DNA of 64,000 bases from Terrirhizobium terrae (GTDB taxonomy: Bacteria > Pseudomonadota > Alphaproteobacteria > Rhizobiales > Rhizobiaceae): contig NZ_CP104992.1 of the NCBI RefSeq assembly GCF_030323265.1, positions 620,001-684,000 on the forward strand. The letters run 5' to 3'. The first letter of the stretch is position 1; the number at the start of each line of letters is the position of its first letter. The notes below the pieces were generated by a model. It was given only the letters and a program-made list of their open reading frames with translations. It was not told the DNA's origin and did not search any database. The position numbers and the translations under genes are program-made. Shown piece by piece: positions 46,026 to 54,524 of this stretch.

Positions 46026-47113
46026 ATGAGTGCCAGTGTTGAACTACAGGACGTTTGCGCGGATTTCGGCGGATTTCGCGCGGTGGACCACGTATCGGTA
46101 GATATTCAGGCTGGGGAATTCTTCTCCTTCCTCGGGCCGTCCGGATGCGGCAAGACGACCATTCTCCGGATGGTCTCCGGCTTCATTTCCCCACCAAGGG
46201 CGCCGTGCGCATCGGCGGCAAGAACATGCGCGACCAGCGGCCTAACCAGCGCCCGACGGCGCTGATCTTCCAGAACCTTGCACTGTTTCCGCTGATGCCG
46301 GTCTGGGAAAACATCGCCTTCGGGCTGGAGGTGCGCGGCATAGACAAGAAAGCCCGGCGCAAACGTGCCGAGGAACTGCTTGCACTCGTCGACCTGCCGA
46401 ATGCCGCAGACAAATCCGTCGGCCAGCTGTCCGGCGGCCAGAAGCAGCGCGTCGCGATTGCCCGCGCGCTCGCGGTCGAACCCTCTGTCATGCTGCTGGA
46501 CGAACCGCTTTCGGCGCTGGACCTGAAGCTGCGCCAGCATATGCGCACCGAACTCCGGGCCATCCAGAAGCGCACTCAGGTGACCTTCATCTATATCACC
46601 CATGATCAGGGCGAGGCGCTGGCCATGTCCGACCGCGTGGCGGTCATGTCCCACGGGCGGCTGCAGCAGGCGGCCGCTCCCCGCGCCATCTACGACAATC
46701 CGGCAAACGGCTTCGTCGCCTCCTTCGTCGGCGAGAACAACATCTTCACCGGCCGCCTGGCGGAACGCGACGGCACTCACGGCACCTTCGTCAGCGACGA
46801 CGGCGCCTTTCACGGCAGGCTGGGCCCCGGCGATCTCAGCGATCCCAAACTCTATGTTCGCCCCGAGCATGTGCGCCTGACCAAGGCCGCCACCGATCAC
46901 AACTCGCTTCCGGTGCAGGTGACGGATATCGCCTTCGAGGGCAATTTCATCTCCATCCACACGCAGGACAAGACGGGTCGCACCATCGTGTCCGAAGCAC
47001 ACAACGACGGCAGCGGCACGGTGCCGGAGCGCGGCGAACAGATGTTCGCCATCTTCGACCGGGATCGCGCGATGATCCTGTCCGACGAAGCCGAAGCGGA
47101 CCGGGCGGCATGA
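46026..47113 (+). CDS. Spermidine/putrescine-type ABC transporter ATPase (PotA-like), one frameshift
   Basis: The restored product is about 363 residues. The Walker A motif is [19 protein letters not shown], then the Q-loop [20 protein letters not shown], the signature [20 protein letters not shown] and Walker [18 protein letters not shown]-type domain ([12 protein letters not shown] onward) follows. The frame breaks at the C run 46189-46192; one extra C gives [16 protein letters not shown] and joins the halves. It overlaps the next permease gene by 4 bases. The C-terminal domain supports the CUT1/Pot class. Confidence 0.85.
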
Positions 47114-47993
47114 CGGACCTCGTTCGCCGCTACGGCCTGCCGCTGACCACGCTCATCTGCCTGCTGGTGGCCTTCTGGATCCTCGTCCTGGTCATCCTTC
47201 CGAACCTCTACCTGTTCGAGAATTCGTTCAGGCCTTATCTGCCGGTTGCGGAAATGGGCGGACCGAAGGATGTCTATACGCTCAAGAACTACCTGACTTT
47301 CGTCCGCAGCCCGATCCACATCACGGTCTTCGTTTCGACCATCCTCTATTCCTGCCTGGTCACGGTCATCTGCTTCCTGATCGCCTATCCGCTCGCCTAC
47401 TATCTGGCGAAGAAGGCCTCCGTCAGGAGCCTGCCGACCCTGTTCCTGATCCTCACCATCCCGCTCTGGGTCAGCGAGATCATGCGCTCCTTCGCCTGGT
47501 TCATCATCCTGTCGCTCAGGGGCCTTTGAACTTCGCCCTGATCAATCTCGATATCATCGAAAGGCCGATCCGCTGGATGACCGGCTTCCGCAGCGTCATC
47601 ATCGGGCTCGTCTACACCTATGTCCTGTTCATGCTCTTCCCGGTCTACAATGCCATCCAGTCGCTCGACACCAACCAGATCGAGGCGGCGGAGGATCTTG
47701 GCGCGCCGTGGTGGCGCATCCACTGGCGGGTGGTGCTACCCCCTGCCAAGCCCGGCATCGCCTCCGGCTCGGTCATGGTCTTCATGCTCTCGGCCGGTTC
47801 GATCCTAGTGCCCACCCTGCTCGCCTCGACCAATTCCCGCTGGTTCACCGAGATCATCCAGCAATGGATGTTCGAGTCCCTCGACTGGAACACCGGCTCG
47901 GCCTACGCCTTCCTGCTCCTGATCCTCTGCACGGTCTTCGTCACGGTCGTGATGAAGATCTTCAGGGTCAAGCTTTCCGACATAGCGAAGTGA
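47110..47993 (+). CDS. Spermidine/putrescine-type ABC permease (PotB-like), one frameshift
   Basis: The restored product is about 294 residues with six helices. The first is LICLLVAFWILVLVILPNLY. The ATPase-contact EAA-type loop is DTNQIEAAEDLGAPWWRIHW, followed by VVLPPAKPGIASGSVMVFML. The frame breaks at the G run 47519-47522; one extra G turns the premature stop into SLRGPLNFALINLDIIERP, exactly where PotB proteins have a loop. Without it two short frames of 139 and 155 residues result. It overlaps the ATPase gene and precedes the second permease by 7 bases. Confidence 0.83.
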
Positions 47994-48000
47994 GGCTGCC

Positions 48001-48816
48001 GTGACACAGAAGTCTGACTGGCTCTTTCGGTTCTATCTCTGGCTCTTCCTGGCCTACATGCTGCTGCCGCTCGTCATCATGGGCGGAGCAGCCTTCAACG
48101 ACAGCCGCTTCCCTTCAGTATACCCGTGGCAGGGCTTCACCTGGACCTGGTTCATCGAACTCTGGAACGACGCACGGCTTCTCAACGCGTTACGCAATAC
48201 CATTTTCGTCGCGGTGGCGGTGGTGGCGCTGTCGGTCCCGATCGGCACGGCCGCCGCCATCCTCGTCAACAGCGTTGCCGGCGTCGCCCGCACCGCGCTC
48301 TACGGCATGATGGTCGCGCCGATCCTCATCCCCGGTGCCGTCATCGGCATTTCCACGCTTCTCTTCTGGAATACGCTGTCGGTAGCGCCCGGCCTGCATC
48401 TCTCGGTGCTGGGACAGGTTTCCTACATCTCGGCCTTCGTGATGCTTCTGGTGCTGGCGCGGCTGCAGGGCTTCGACCGGTCGCTTGAGGAGGCGGCACT
48501 CGATCTCGGCGCCAGCCATGCGCAGGTCGTCCGGCGCATCCTATTGCCGCATCTCTATCCGGCGCTCGGCGCGGGTGCGGCCATCGCCTTCTTCCAGTCG
48601 ATCGAGAATTTCAACGTCACGCTGTTCACCCGCGGGCCCTACGACACGCTGACGGTCTATGTCTTCTCGAAGGTCAGAAGCGGCATCACGCCGACCATTA
48701 ACGCTCTGGCGGTCATCCTGATCGCGGTGACGATCGCAGCCATCGTTCTGGTTGAAATTAGAAGACGCCAAACCCACAGGGCATCAACGAGGATTGCGGC
48801 AGTCCCGCAAACCTAA
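48001..48816 (+). CDS. Spermidine/putrescine-type ABC permease (PotC-like)
   Basis: A 271-residue permease. RFYLWLFLAYMLLPLVIMGG is the first helix, and FPSVYPWQGFTWTWFIELWN follows. The EAA loop is RSLEEAALDLGASHAQVVRR, ending ILLPHLYPALGAGAAIAFFQ. Start GTG 48001 with GAGG upstream. Last gene of the transporter operon; its end overlaps the convergent receiver gene by 4 bases. Intact. Confidence 0.88.
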   Translation: MTQKSDWLFRFYLWLFLAYMLLPLVIMGGAAFNDSRFPSVYPWQGFTWTWFIELWNDARLLNALRNTIFVAVAVVALSVPIGTAAAILVNSVAGVARTALYGMMVAPILIPGAVIGISTLLFWNTLSVAPGLHLSVLGQVSYISAFVMLLVLARLQGFDRSLEEAALDLGASHAQVVRRILLPHLYPALGAGAAIAFFQSIENFNVTLFTRGPYDTLTVYVFSKVRSGITPTINALAVILIAVTIAAIVLVEIRRRQTHRASTRIAAVPQT

Positions 48817-49232
48817 CTTGACGCCGTCGCTTGCCCGGCATTGGCCATGCTGGCATCGTTGAGAAGCCCGCTGATCGCCGCGATCAGTTGTGCGGGCACA
48901 AAGGGTTTCTGCACCAGGATGCTGTTCGGCACCCCATGCGACGTCCACTCTGCAGCGCTATCGGCGGTAACATAGACCACGGGGATCGCCGCGAGACATT
49001 CGCGCGCATGCCGTCCGACGGCCCAACCGCTGGCACCTTTGCCTAGGCGTATATCGGTGATCACACCTGCAAATTGGGAGGACGCCTCATCGAGAAGCTT
49101 GAACGCCTCCTCGCCCGTCGAGACGGACGTCACCTTGAAACCGTTTTCCGTAAGCAATTCTTCCGCGTCCAGCCGCAACAAATGGTCGTCCTCGACCAGC
49201 AGCAACTGCACTGATAAATCTTCAGCCATCAT
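48813..49232 (-). CDS. Single-domain response regulator (CheY-like receiver)
   Basis: A 139-residue protein consisting of one receiver domain. It has the acidic pocket LLLVEDDHLLRLDAEELL, the phospho-acceptor Asp in GVITDIRLGKG, the Thr in VVYVTADSA and the Lys in ILVQKPFVPAQL. No output domain follows. It may act through protein-protein contacts or as a phosphate sink for a kinase such as the one at 54525. ATG 49232 or 49229 with AGGA upstream; the open frame to 49256 is not needed. Confidence 0.83.
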   Translation of the reverse strand: MMAEDLSVQLLLVEDDHLLRLDAEELLTENGFKVTSVSTGEEAFKLLDEASSQFAGVITDIRLGKGASGWAVGRHARECLAAIPVVYVTADSAAEWTSHGVPNSILVQKPFVPAQLIAAISGLLNDASMANAGQATASS

Positions 49233-49430
49233 CCGTCCTACCGGGCGCGCGGACAAACGTCATTCTTGCGCTGCACCCAATTTGCTGGCTCTCGTGTGAG
49301 TGTATGCCAGCCCCGACCGCCTCTTTTAACGCGATCGACATTAAGTAGTTCCGTATTTGATCGCTTTGAGAAAAAGATGTGCGGATTTGGTGCACAAAAG
49401 GTTAGGACATGCGATGGAGTGAAGCTTGTC

Positions 49431-49454
49431 GCCTCAGGTAAATACGCCTGAGGC
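49431..49454 (-). terminator. Hairpin downstream of the AraC-family gene
   Basis: GCCTCAGG and CCTGAGGC form a perfect 8-bp stem around an 8-base loop about 50 bases past the stop of the minus-strand AraC gene. No T run, so it is a weak candidate. The rest of 49233-49505 shows no gene. Confidence 0.35.
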
Positions 49455-49505
49455 CACGACAGCGGTCGTCATGAATGCAATATCAGCCAAAGGCGACGGC
49501 GCTAA

Positions 49506-50051
49506 TTACTGAAGAAATTCGATAGCTTCCGGCCGCGAAGCATTGCGCCTCCATGCGCTCGGGGTTGTTCCGGTGACCCGTCGGAATACCCGCGACAGGT
49601 GCGATTGATCGGCCAGCCCGCAATCCAGCGCGATCTCGCAGAGCGGCGCTTCGGTATTGAGCATGCGGTGCTTCGCATGCTCCACACGGCACACGACGAT
49701 ATAACTGTGTGGCGAAATGCCGAAAGTCACCTTGAAGGCCGTCGAAAAATAACTGGTGCTAAGTCTGACCTGCTGGGCCAATTCGTCGAGCGGAATGCTG
49801 TAGGCGATGCGAGCACCAATATGCTGCTTCACCTTCTTAACCTGCCAGGGTGCCAGGCCACCAGTCGTAGCCGACGGATTGGAAGGCTTAGGCGCAATGT
49901 CGAGCAGATGGAGCCGAGCGACCCTGCTTTCGCCCGGATGCCGAACACCAGGCAGATTTTCCGAAATGTTGTCGTTTAAAAGCCCTGCACGAAATTCACT
50001 TATTTCGGGCGGATGAACGTGACGGTTTACAACAGCGGCAGTGGCGGACAT
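49506..50051 (-). CDS. AraC-family transcriptional regulator
   Basis: A 181-residue protein whose C-terminal half is a double helix-turn-helix AraC domain. The first is SIPLDELAQQVRLSTSYFST with AFKVTFGISPHSYI. The second is CEIALDCGLADQSHLSRVFR with VTGTTPSAWRR. The N-terminal 75 residues are short and show no cupin ligand domain, so the effector, if any, is not predictable. ATG 50051 has AGGAG 7 bases upstream. It diverges from the FixJ-type regulator gene, with 198 bases between them for both promoters. Confidence 0.85.
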   Translation of the reverse strand: MSATAAVVNRHVHPPEISEFRAGLLNDNISENLPGVRHPGESRVARLHLLDIAPKPSNPSATTGGLAPWQVKKVKQHIGARIAYSIPLDELAQQVRLSTSYFSTAFKVTFGISPHSYIVVCRVEHAKHRMLNTEAPLCEIALDCGLADQSHLSRVFRRVTGTTPSAWRRNASRPEAIEFLQ

Positions 50052-50249
50052 GATCGCTCTCCTAGGAACCTGTTGAATTTTGACAGGTCCATATTGAGGG
50101 GCGTTTCACCATTACGATATTGTACATCAAGCGCGTTTTCGGACACCTGAGTTTTAGGGGCATATACCTCGGTATTATTGCGGGGGTCCAAAAGCACCGC
50201 ATAGGGTGGCACCCAGCTGGAATCGTAAACGCGTCGCCGAACTGAAAAC

Positions 50250-50879
50250 ATGACGGAAAGCCCAATCATCCTGGTCGTCGACGACGAACCGCTGATCCGT
50301 CAGTCGCTCGATAGCCTTCTGCGTTCGGTCGGCTATCATGTGCGCACGTTTTCGAGCGCGCTAGACCTTTATGAAGACGAGAGCCTGCCGCGCGCCAGTT
50401 GCCTCATCCTTGATATCAGGCTGCCCTTCACCAGCGGCCTCGATTTTCAGCAGCGCTTGGCCGATCGCGGCATCACGGTTCCTGTCATCTTCGTCACCGC
50501 CCATGGCGACATACCGATGACGGTGCGGGCCATGAAAGCCGGCGCGGCGGATTTTCTGTCGAAGCCGTTCCGTGACCAGGACATACTCGACGCAGTTGCC
50601 TCGGCGGTCGAGAAGCATAGCGCTTTCCTTGGGTCGAACCGCACGGAGACGGATATTCGCTCGCGTTTCACCCAGCTATCGCCTCGTGAGCAGCAAATCA
50701 TGACCATGGCCACAGCCGGTCTGATGAACAAGCAGATTGCCGGCGAACTCGGCCTGAGCGAGATCACCGTCAAAATCCATAGGGGAAAGGTAAGCCGCAA
50801 AATGAATGCCAAGACCTTTGCGGACCTGGTCAAGATGGCAGAGCTGCTTGGCCTTTCCTATCCCAATATGGGCAAATAA
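50250..50879 (+). CDS. FixJ/NarL-type response regulator (receiver plus LuxR helix-turn-helix)
   Basis: A 209-residue regulator. The receiver has IILVVDDEPLIRQSLDSLL, the phospho-acceptor Asp in CLILDIRLPFTSG, VIFVTAHGDIPMTVRAMKAG and the Lys in FLSKPFRDQDIL. The C-terminal LuxR domain has LSPREQQIMTMATAGLMNKQ, then IAGELGLSEITVKIHRGKV. The pattern is of the FixJ/TodT group paired with PAS-domain kinases, such as the one at 54525, though pairing is inference. It precedes another receiver gene on the same strand. Confidence 0.88.
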   Translation: MTESPIILVVDDEPLIRQSLDSLLRSVGYHVRTFSSALDLYEDESLPRASCLILDIRLPFTSGLDFQQRLADRGITVPVIFVTAHGDIPMTVRAMKAGAADFLSKPFRDQDILDAVASAVEKHSAFLGSNRTETDIRSRFTQLSPREQQIMTMATAGLMNKQIAGELGLSEITVKIHRGKVSRKMNAKTFADLVKMAELLGLSYPNMGK

Positions 50880-50955
50880 ACCCGCGTATAATTTCACTTT
50901 CTCGTGGCGCGACGCATATTTGGGTAAATTCTAAAAAGGCCGGATCCTCCGGAGA

Positions 50956-51336
50956 TTGGTTACCCCTTTGAAAGTGCCCGCCATCATCTCGATCATCGAC
51001 GACGAGGAAAACGTTCGCCGTGGGATAAGCAGCCTGTTGCGATCACTGGGATACGTCCCCCGTACCTTTTCCTCGGCCGAGTCCTTCCTTGCGTCAGCTG
51101 CCGCCACAGAGTCTTCCTGCATAGTATCCGATGTTCACATGGATGGAATGAGCGGCATCGATCTCTTCCAGACGCTCGCTTCCAAAGGGAGCAAGGTGCC
51201 GTTCATCTTCGTCACTGCCTTTTGGGAAGAAGTGGAGCGCCTCAAGCTCGGCGCTGACATCCGCGTGCTTCCCAAACCTTTCAAGGTTGATATCCTCATC
51301 GACTGTATCGAGAAGGTAACGCAGTCCAGCGACTGA
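50956..51336 (+). CDS. Single-domain response regulator of the FixJ receiver type
   Basis: A roughly 126-residue stand-alone receiver. It has IISIIDDEENVRRGISSLLR, the Asp in CIVSDVHMDGMSGIDLFQ, the Thr in FIFVTAFWEEVERL and the Lys in RVLPKPFKVDIL. It is similar to the receiver of the upstream regulator (both have LLRS-GY--RTFSSA), suggesting a duplication that lost its helix-turn-helix. The start is unclear: TTG 50956 follows GGAG closely, TTG 50968 is also possible. Confidence 0.8.
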   Translation: MVTPLKVPAIISIIDDEENVRRGISSLLRSLGYVPRTFSSAESFLASAAATESSCIVSDVHMDGMSGIDLFQTLASKGSKVPFIFVTAFWEEVERLKLGADIRVLPKPFKVDILIDCIEKVTQSSD

Positions 51337-51351
51337 ACGAGCGAGGCCATC

Positions 51352-51648
51352 ATGTGTACGCATCAAAATTTCATCAAAACGGTGACGCCGAAGACCCGCG
51401 GATGCGAGGAATGCCTCGAACAGGGGATGACATGGGTGCATCTGCGCCTCTGCCGCGAATGCGGCCATGTGGGTTGTTGCGATCAATCCGAGGGACAGCA
51501 CGCGACGGCACATTTCAGGCAGACCCGCCATCCGATCATCGAAGGCTACGACCCACCGGAAGGCTGGGGCTGGTGCTATATCGACGAGGAGATCGTCGAT
51601 CTTCCGGATCAGACTCCACAAGTGGGACCCATTCCGCGTTGCGCCTGA
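51352..51648 (+). CDS. UBP-type zinc finger domain protein
   Basis: A 98-residue protein that is almost entirely a ubiquitin-hydrolase-type (UBP) zinc finger. Zinc-ligand candidates are CTHQ, GCEECLEQG, LRLCRECGHVGCCDQSEGQH and HFRQTRHPIIEG. Bacterial versions are often encoded beside a TrxR-like flavoprotein, exactly as here (the convergent gene at 51668), which hints at a joint but undefined role. It follows the receiver gene by 15 bases. Confidence 0.82.
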   Translation: MCTHQNFIKTVTPKTRGCEECLEQGMTWVHLRLCRECGHVGCCDQSEGQHATAHFRQTRHPIIEGYDPPEGWGWCYIDEEIVDLPDQTPQVGPIPRCA

Positions 51649-51667
51649 CTCTGCCCGAATGGCCGTC

Positions 51668-53314
51668 TCAGTGAGCGGTCGCGAGATACTGGTGAATGGC
51701 GGCGACGACGACCGATCCCTCCCCTACGGCGGAAGCGACCCTCTTCACGGATCCCGCCCGAACGTCGCCGACAGCGAAGACGCCCGGCTTGCTTGACGCA
51801 TAGGGATGGCGGGTCGCGTCTTCCGACGACAGCCCGGTGCAGATGAACCCGTTGCGGTCCAGGTCCAGACATCCGTCGAGCCAATCCGTGTTCGGCTCGG
51901 CGCCGATCATGACGAATATGCTCGTCGCTTCACATCGGGATGTCTCGCCGGTTGACCGATCGACCCAAGCGACTGCCTCAAGTGATTTGTCTCCAGAAAG
52001 TTCGGTAACCTCACAGCCCTCGCAAAGTGTGATGTGGGGCGAGATGCGTATGCGCTGGACCAGATAGTCGGACATGGTCGCAGAGATCTTGCTCCGGACC
52101 AGCATGTGAACGTGACGCGCGGTGCGCGACAGGAACACGGCTGCTTGGCCGGCAGAGTTGCCGCCGCCCACGATGACAACCTCGTGGCCGGCGCAAATCT
52201 GCCCCTCCATCGCGGTTGCCGCATATTGGATACCCCGTCCTTCGAATTTGGCATAATCCGGGATATCGAGCTTGCGGTAACGCGCGCCGGTCGCGACAAC
52301 CACGGTTCTGGCGGTAACCTCGCGACCATCGCTCAACCCCACCACATAAGGTGTCTTGGAGCAATCGAGCGAAGCCGCACTTCGCGATACACAGAGACGC
52401 GCACCGAATTTCTGCGCCTGAATATGCGCACGCCCGGCAAGCGCCAGTCCCGAAATGCCTGTCGGGAAGCCGAGGTAGTTCTCGATCTTCGATGATGTCC
52501 CGGCTTGGCCGCCCGGCGCCATTGTTTCGACGACAAGCGTCTTGAGGCCTTCCGACGCGGCATAGACCGCCGAAGCGAGCCCCGCCGGGCCTGCCCCCAG
52601 GACGACGACATCATAGACGGCGCCCTCGTCCGGCGGTTCGAAAAGGCCGAGCTCTTCGGCGAGTATCTCGTTGGTTGGGCGTTTTAGGACGCCGTGGTCC
52701 GGCGTGATCAGGGCCGGCACATCGGAAGCGTCGATGGTGAACCGCTCCATCACTTCCGCCGCCTGCGGCTCGTGAAGATCCATCAGCGTCACGGGATAGA
52801 GGTTGCGGATGAGAAACCGCTGAATGCCCAGAAGCTCGCCGCTTTGCCGATGCCCGATGAGAATGCCGCCGCCTGTGGCATGCCGCACGAAACCGGCACG
52901 CCGGAGAATATAGGAGCGGATAATTGTCTCGCCGATATCGGGCTCGCCGGTAATCAACGAGCGAAACTTTTCATATCTGACACGCAGGACCCGAGACCCG
53001 GCACGGCAAAGGCCCGACAACAGAATGCTGCGGCCGGTCAACATGTTCTGCTCCCCGCTGAACTGGCCTCTTTTGTAACTATAGAGGAACTCTCGTCCGG
53101 TGAGAGGATTGTCGGCGAACATCTGCAGTTCGCCATCCAGCACCAGCAGGAAATCGATCGAATGATCACCGCGCCGGAAGACAAAAGTGTCCTCTTCGAC
53201 GAGTTCCTCCTCGCCATAAGGCCGGACCCGTTCGATCATTTCTTCGGTCAGGGATGGGAAGGTCTGCGCCGGGCAGATCCAAGGGTCCGTCGGATCAAGA
53301 GGAAGATCGGGCAT
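51668..53314 (-). CDS. Thioredoxin reductase-like flavoprotein with N-terminal cyclic-nucleotide-binding domain
   Basis: A 548-residue, three-part protein. Residues about 20-130 are a CRP/cNMP-type beta-roll (FRRGDHSIDFLLVLDGELQM, FSGEQNMLTG), though the Arg of the phosphate cassette is not evident. Residues about 150-225 form a thioredoxin/glutaredoxin-like fold without CxxC. From residue 235 there is a FAD/NAD(P) oxidoreductase with VVVLGAGPAGLASAVYAAS, GGQAGTSSKIENYLGFPTG and VVIVGGGNSAGQAAVFLS. The TrxR redox CxxC site reads QYAATAMEG, so both cysteines are gone. It is probably not a classical thioredoxin reductase. ATG 53314 with GGGGAG upstream. Confidence 0.85.
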   Translation of the reverse strand: MPDLPLDPTDPWICPAQTFPSLTEEMIERVRPYGEEELVEEDTFVFRRGDHSIDFLLVLDGELQMFADNPLTGREFLYSYKRGQFSGEQNMLTGRSILLSGLCRAGSRVLRVRYEKFRSLITGEPDIGETIIRSYILRRAGFVRHATGGGILIGHRQSGELLGIQRFLIRNLYPVTLMDLHEPQAAEVMERFTIDASDVPALITPDHGVLKRPTNEILAEELGLFEPPDEGAVYDVVVLGAGPAGLASAVYAASEGLKTLVVETMAPGGQAGTSSKIENYLGFPTGISGLALAGRAHIQAQKFGARLCVSRSAASLDCSKTPYVVGLSDGREVTARTVVVATGARYRKLDIPDYAKFEGRGIQYAATAMEGQICAGHEVVIVGGGNSAGQAAVFLSRTARHVHMLVRSKISATMSDYLVQRIRISPHITLCEGCEVTELSGDKSLEAVAWVDRSTGETSRCEATSIFVMIGAEPNTDWLDGCLDLDRNGFICTGLSSEDATRHPYASSKPGVFAVGDVRAGSVKRVASAVGEGSVVVAAIHQYLATAH

Positions 53315-53367
53315 CAATTGCTCCCCGCCGCATCGTCAACCAGAACTTGCAGATTTATCAAATAAAA

Positions 53368-53396
53368 AAGCGGCATCCGCAATACGGATGCCGCTT
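53368..53396 (-). terminator. Rho-independent terminator after dps
   Basis: AAGCGGCATCCG and CGGATGCCGCTT form a perfect 12-bp stem with a 5-base loop. On the minus strand it is followed by TTTTATTT, about 11 bases after the dps stop. Confidence 0.85.
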
Positions 53397-53406
53397 GATG
53401 GAATTG

Positions 53407-53925
53407 TCAGTTATTGGTGTCGCGCAGGGTTTCGAACAGGAACCAGACGCGCTTTTCGCTCTCGTCGATCCAGTTTTCCAGCAGGCTGGCGGTAGCGACG
53501 TCACCATGCTCGTCGCAAACATCGTGGAGCGACCGCATGCTGGCGATCAGGCTACCATTGTCGTCGCGCAATTCGGCGAGCATTTCGTGCGGATGCACGA
53601 AATCCGCGTCATTGTCAGCGATGCGTTGCTGGCGCGAAATGTCGCCGATCGAGCGCAGCGTGTTGCCGCCCAGCTTGCGGACACGCTCGGCAAGCGGATC
53701 GGTCATCGCAAGCAGTTCATCGCCATGGTCATCGAGCAACAGATGGTAATCGCGAAAATGCGAGCCGGACATATGCCAGTGGAAATTCTTGGTCTTCAGA
53801 TAAAGAGCAAAGACATCTGCCAGCAGCGCCGTCGCACCCGCGGAGATATCCTTGACCGCTTCGCTGCCCAGACCGGTCGGGGTTCTGAGCGACGCAGAGC
53901 GCCGCGACTTGATTGATTGATCCAT
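53407..53925 (-). CDS. dps: Dps family DNA-binding/ferritin-like protein
   Basis: A 172-residue four-helix protein. The Dps ferroxidase stretch is KTKNFHWHMSGSHFRDYHLL, then LDDHGDELLAMTDPLAERV carrying the inter-subunit iron ligands (His, Asp, Glu). The N terminus is basic (MDQSIKSRRSASLR), suited to DNA contact. Dps oxidises and stores iron with hydrogen peroxide and protects DNA in stress. AAGGAAG precedes ATG 53925. It lies just downstream of a small acidic protein gene on the same strand. Confidence 0.9.
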   Translation of the reverse strand: MDQSIKSRRSASLRTPTGLGSEAVKDISAGATALLADVFALYLKTKNFHWHMSGSHFRDYHLLLDDHGDELLAMTDPLAERVRKLGGNTLRSIGDISRQQRIADNDADFVHPHEMLAELRDDNGSLIASMRSLHDVCDEHGDVATASLLENWIDESEKRVWFLFETLRDTNN

Positions 53926-53956
53926 GGTCGTCTTCCTTTCCTGGAATTGAAATTGA

Positions 53957-54142
53957 TTATGCCGTTCGGAGCGACGCCGGAGGATCGCTGGCGGGGAAGC
54001 TCTCCCGCAGAGCCTCGTCCAGATCCTCGTCGGTCTCCAAATACGGCGGCGTCGCCGTCGGCATGCTGAGGTCGACGGGCTCGGGAAGGCTCTCGAGGCC
54101 GTCGCGCAGAACGTTCTCCGCGTCTTGACGCTTCTTCGTCAT
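53957..54142 (-). CDS. Small acidic protein with ESFPASDPP motif, unknown function
   Basis: A 61-residue hydrophilic protein beginning MTKKRQDAENVLRDGLESLP and ending in DEALRESFPASDPPASL. This C-terminal motif recurs in small proteins of Rhizobiales, often near stress genes, but I know no function. ATG 54142 is chosen because GGAGA lies 8 bases upstream; the open frame to 54301 adds unconserved sequence. It sits 31 bases before dps on the same strand and is probably co-expressed with it. Confidence 0.65.
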   Translation of the reverse strand: MTKKRQDAENVLRDGLESLPEPVDLSMPTATPPYLETDEDLDEALRESFPASDPPASLRTA

Positions 54143-54524
54143 CGTACTGTCTCCGATCTCTCGCACGGCCCCGCCGTCGACATATGAAAAGAATGAAGCT
54201 GCACTTGATGCGTTCCCGACGTCAGGCAAACCTGTCGGAATAATAGTGAGCATGCTGATGTGTCCGCTTGGACAATCCCGCCGTTGCTCCAACCTGATCA
54301 AAACATGGGGCGTGCTCAGGCTCTCGAAAGATCTCGAGTGATGAAGCCCACCTGTTTCCGCACTATTCTCCGCTCAAATTATTGCATCTGCAACGAAGAT
54401 TTTGCAATTTCAGATAGGGTGGGAACCGACTGTCTTCGACAAGACTGGTGTACATGTGCCAGTCTCGTCACCACGGACAGGTCAGCATGGGGATGTGGGT
54501 TTGCACGGCGAGTTGGTGACATGG
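54143..54524. other. Divergent intergenic region before the histidine kinase gene
   Basis: About 380 bases. The small protein's promoter should lie at the left and the kinase promoter at the right. On the minus strand, GGAAC-N16-CATT at 54194-54218 resembles an EcfG (general stress) promoter with one mismatch in the -10. No gene is supported; the overlapping frames are low-complexity shadows. Confidence 0.35.

Noticed and set aside
47110..47993. Two separate small permease genes (139 and 155 residues)
   Set aside because: One extra G at 47519-47522 fuses them into a normal PotB-type permease of six helices.
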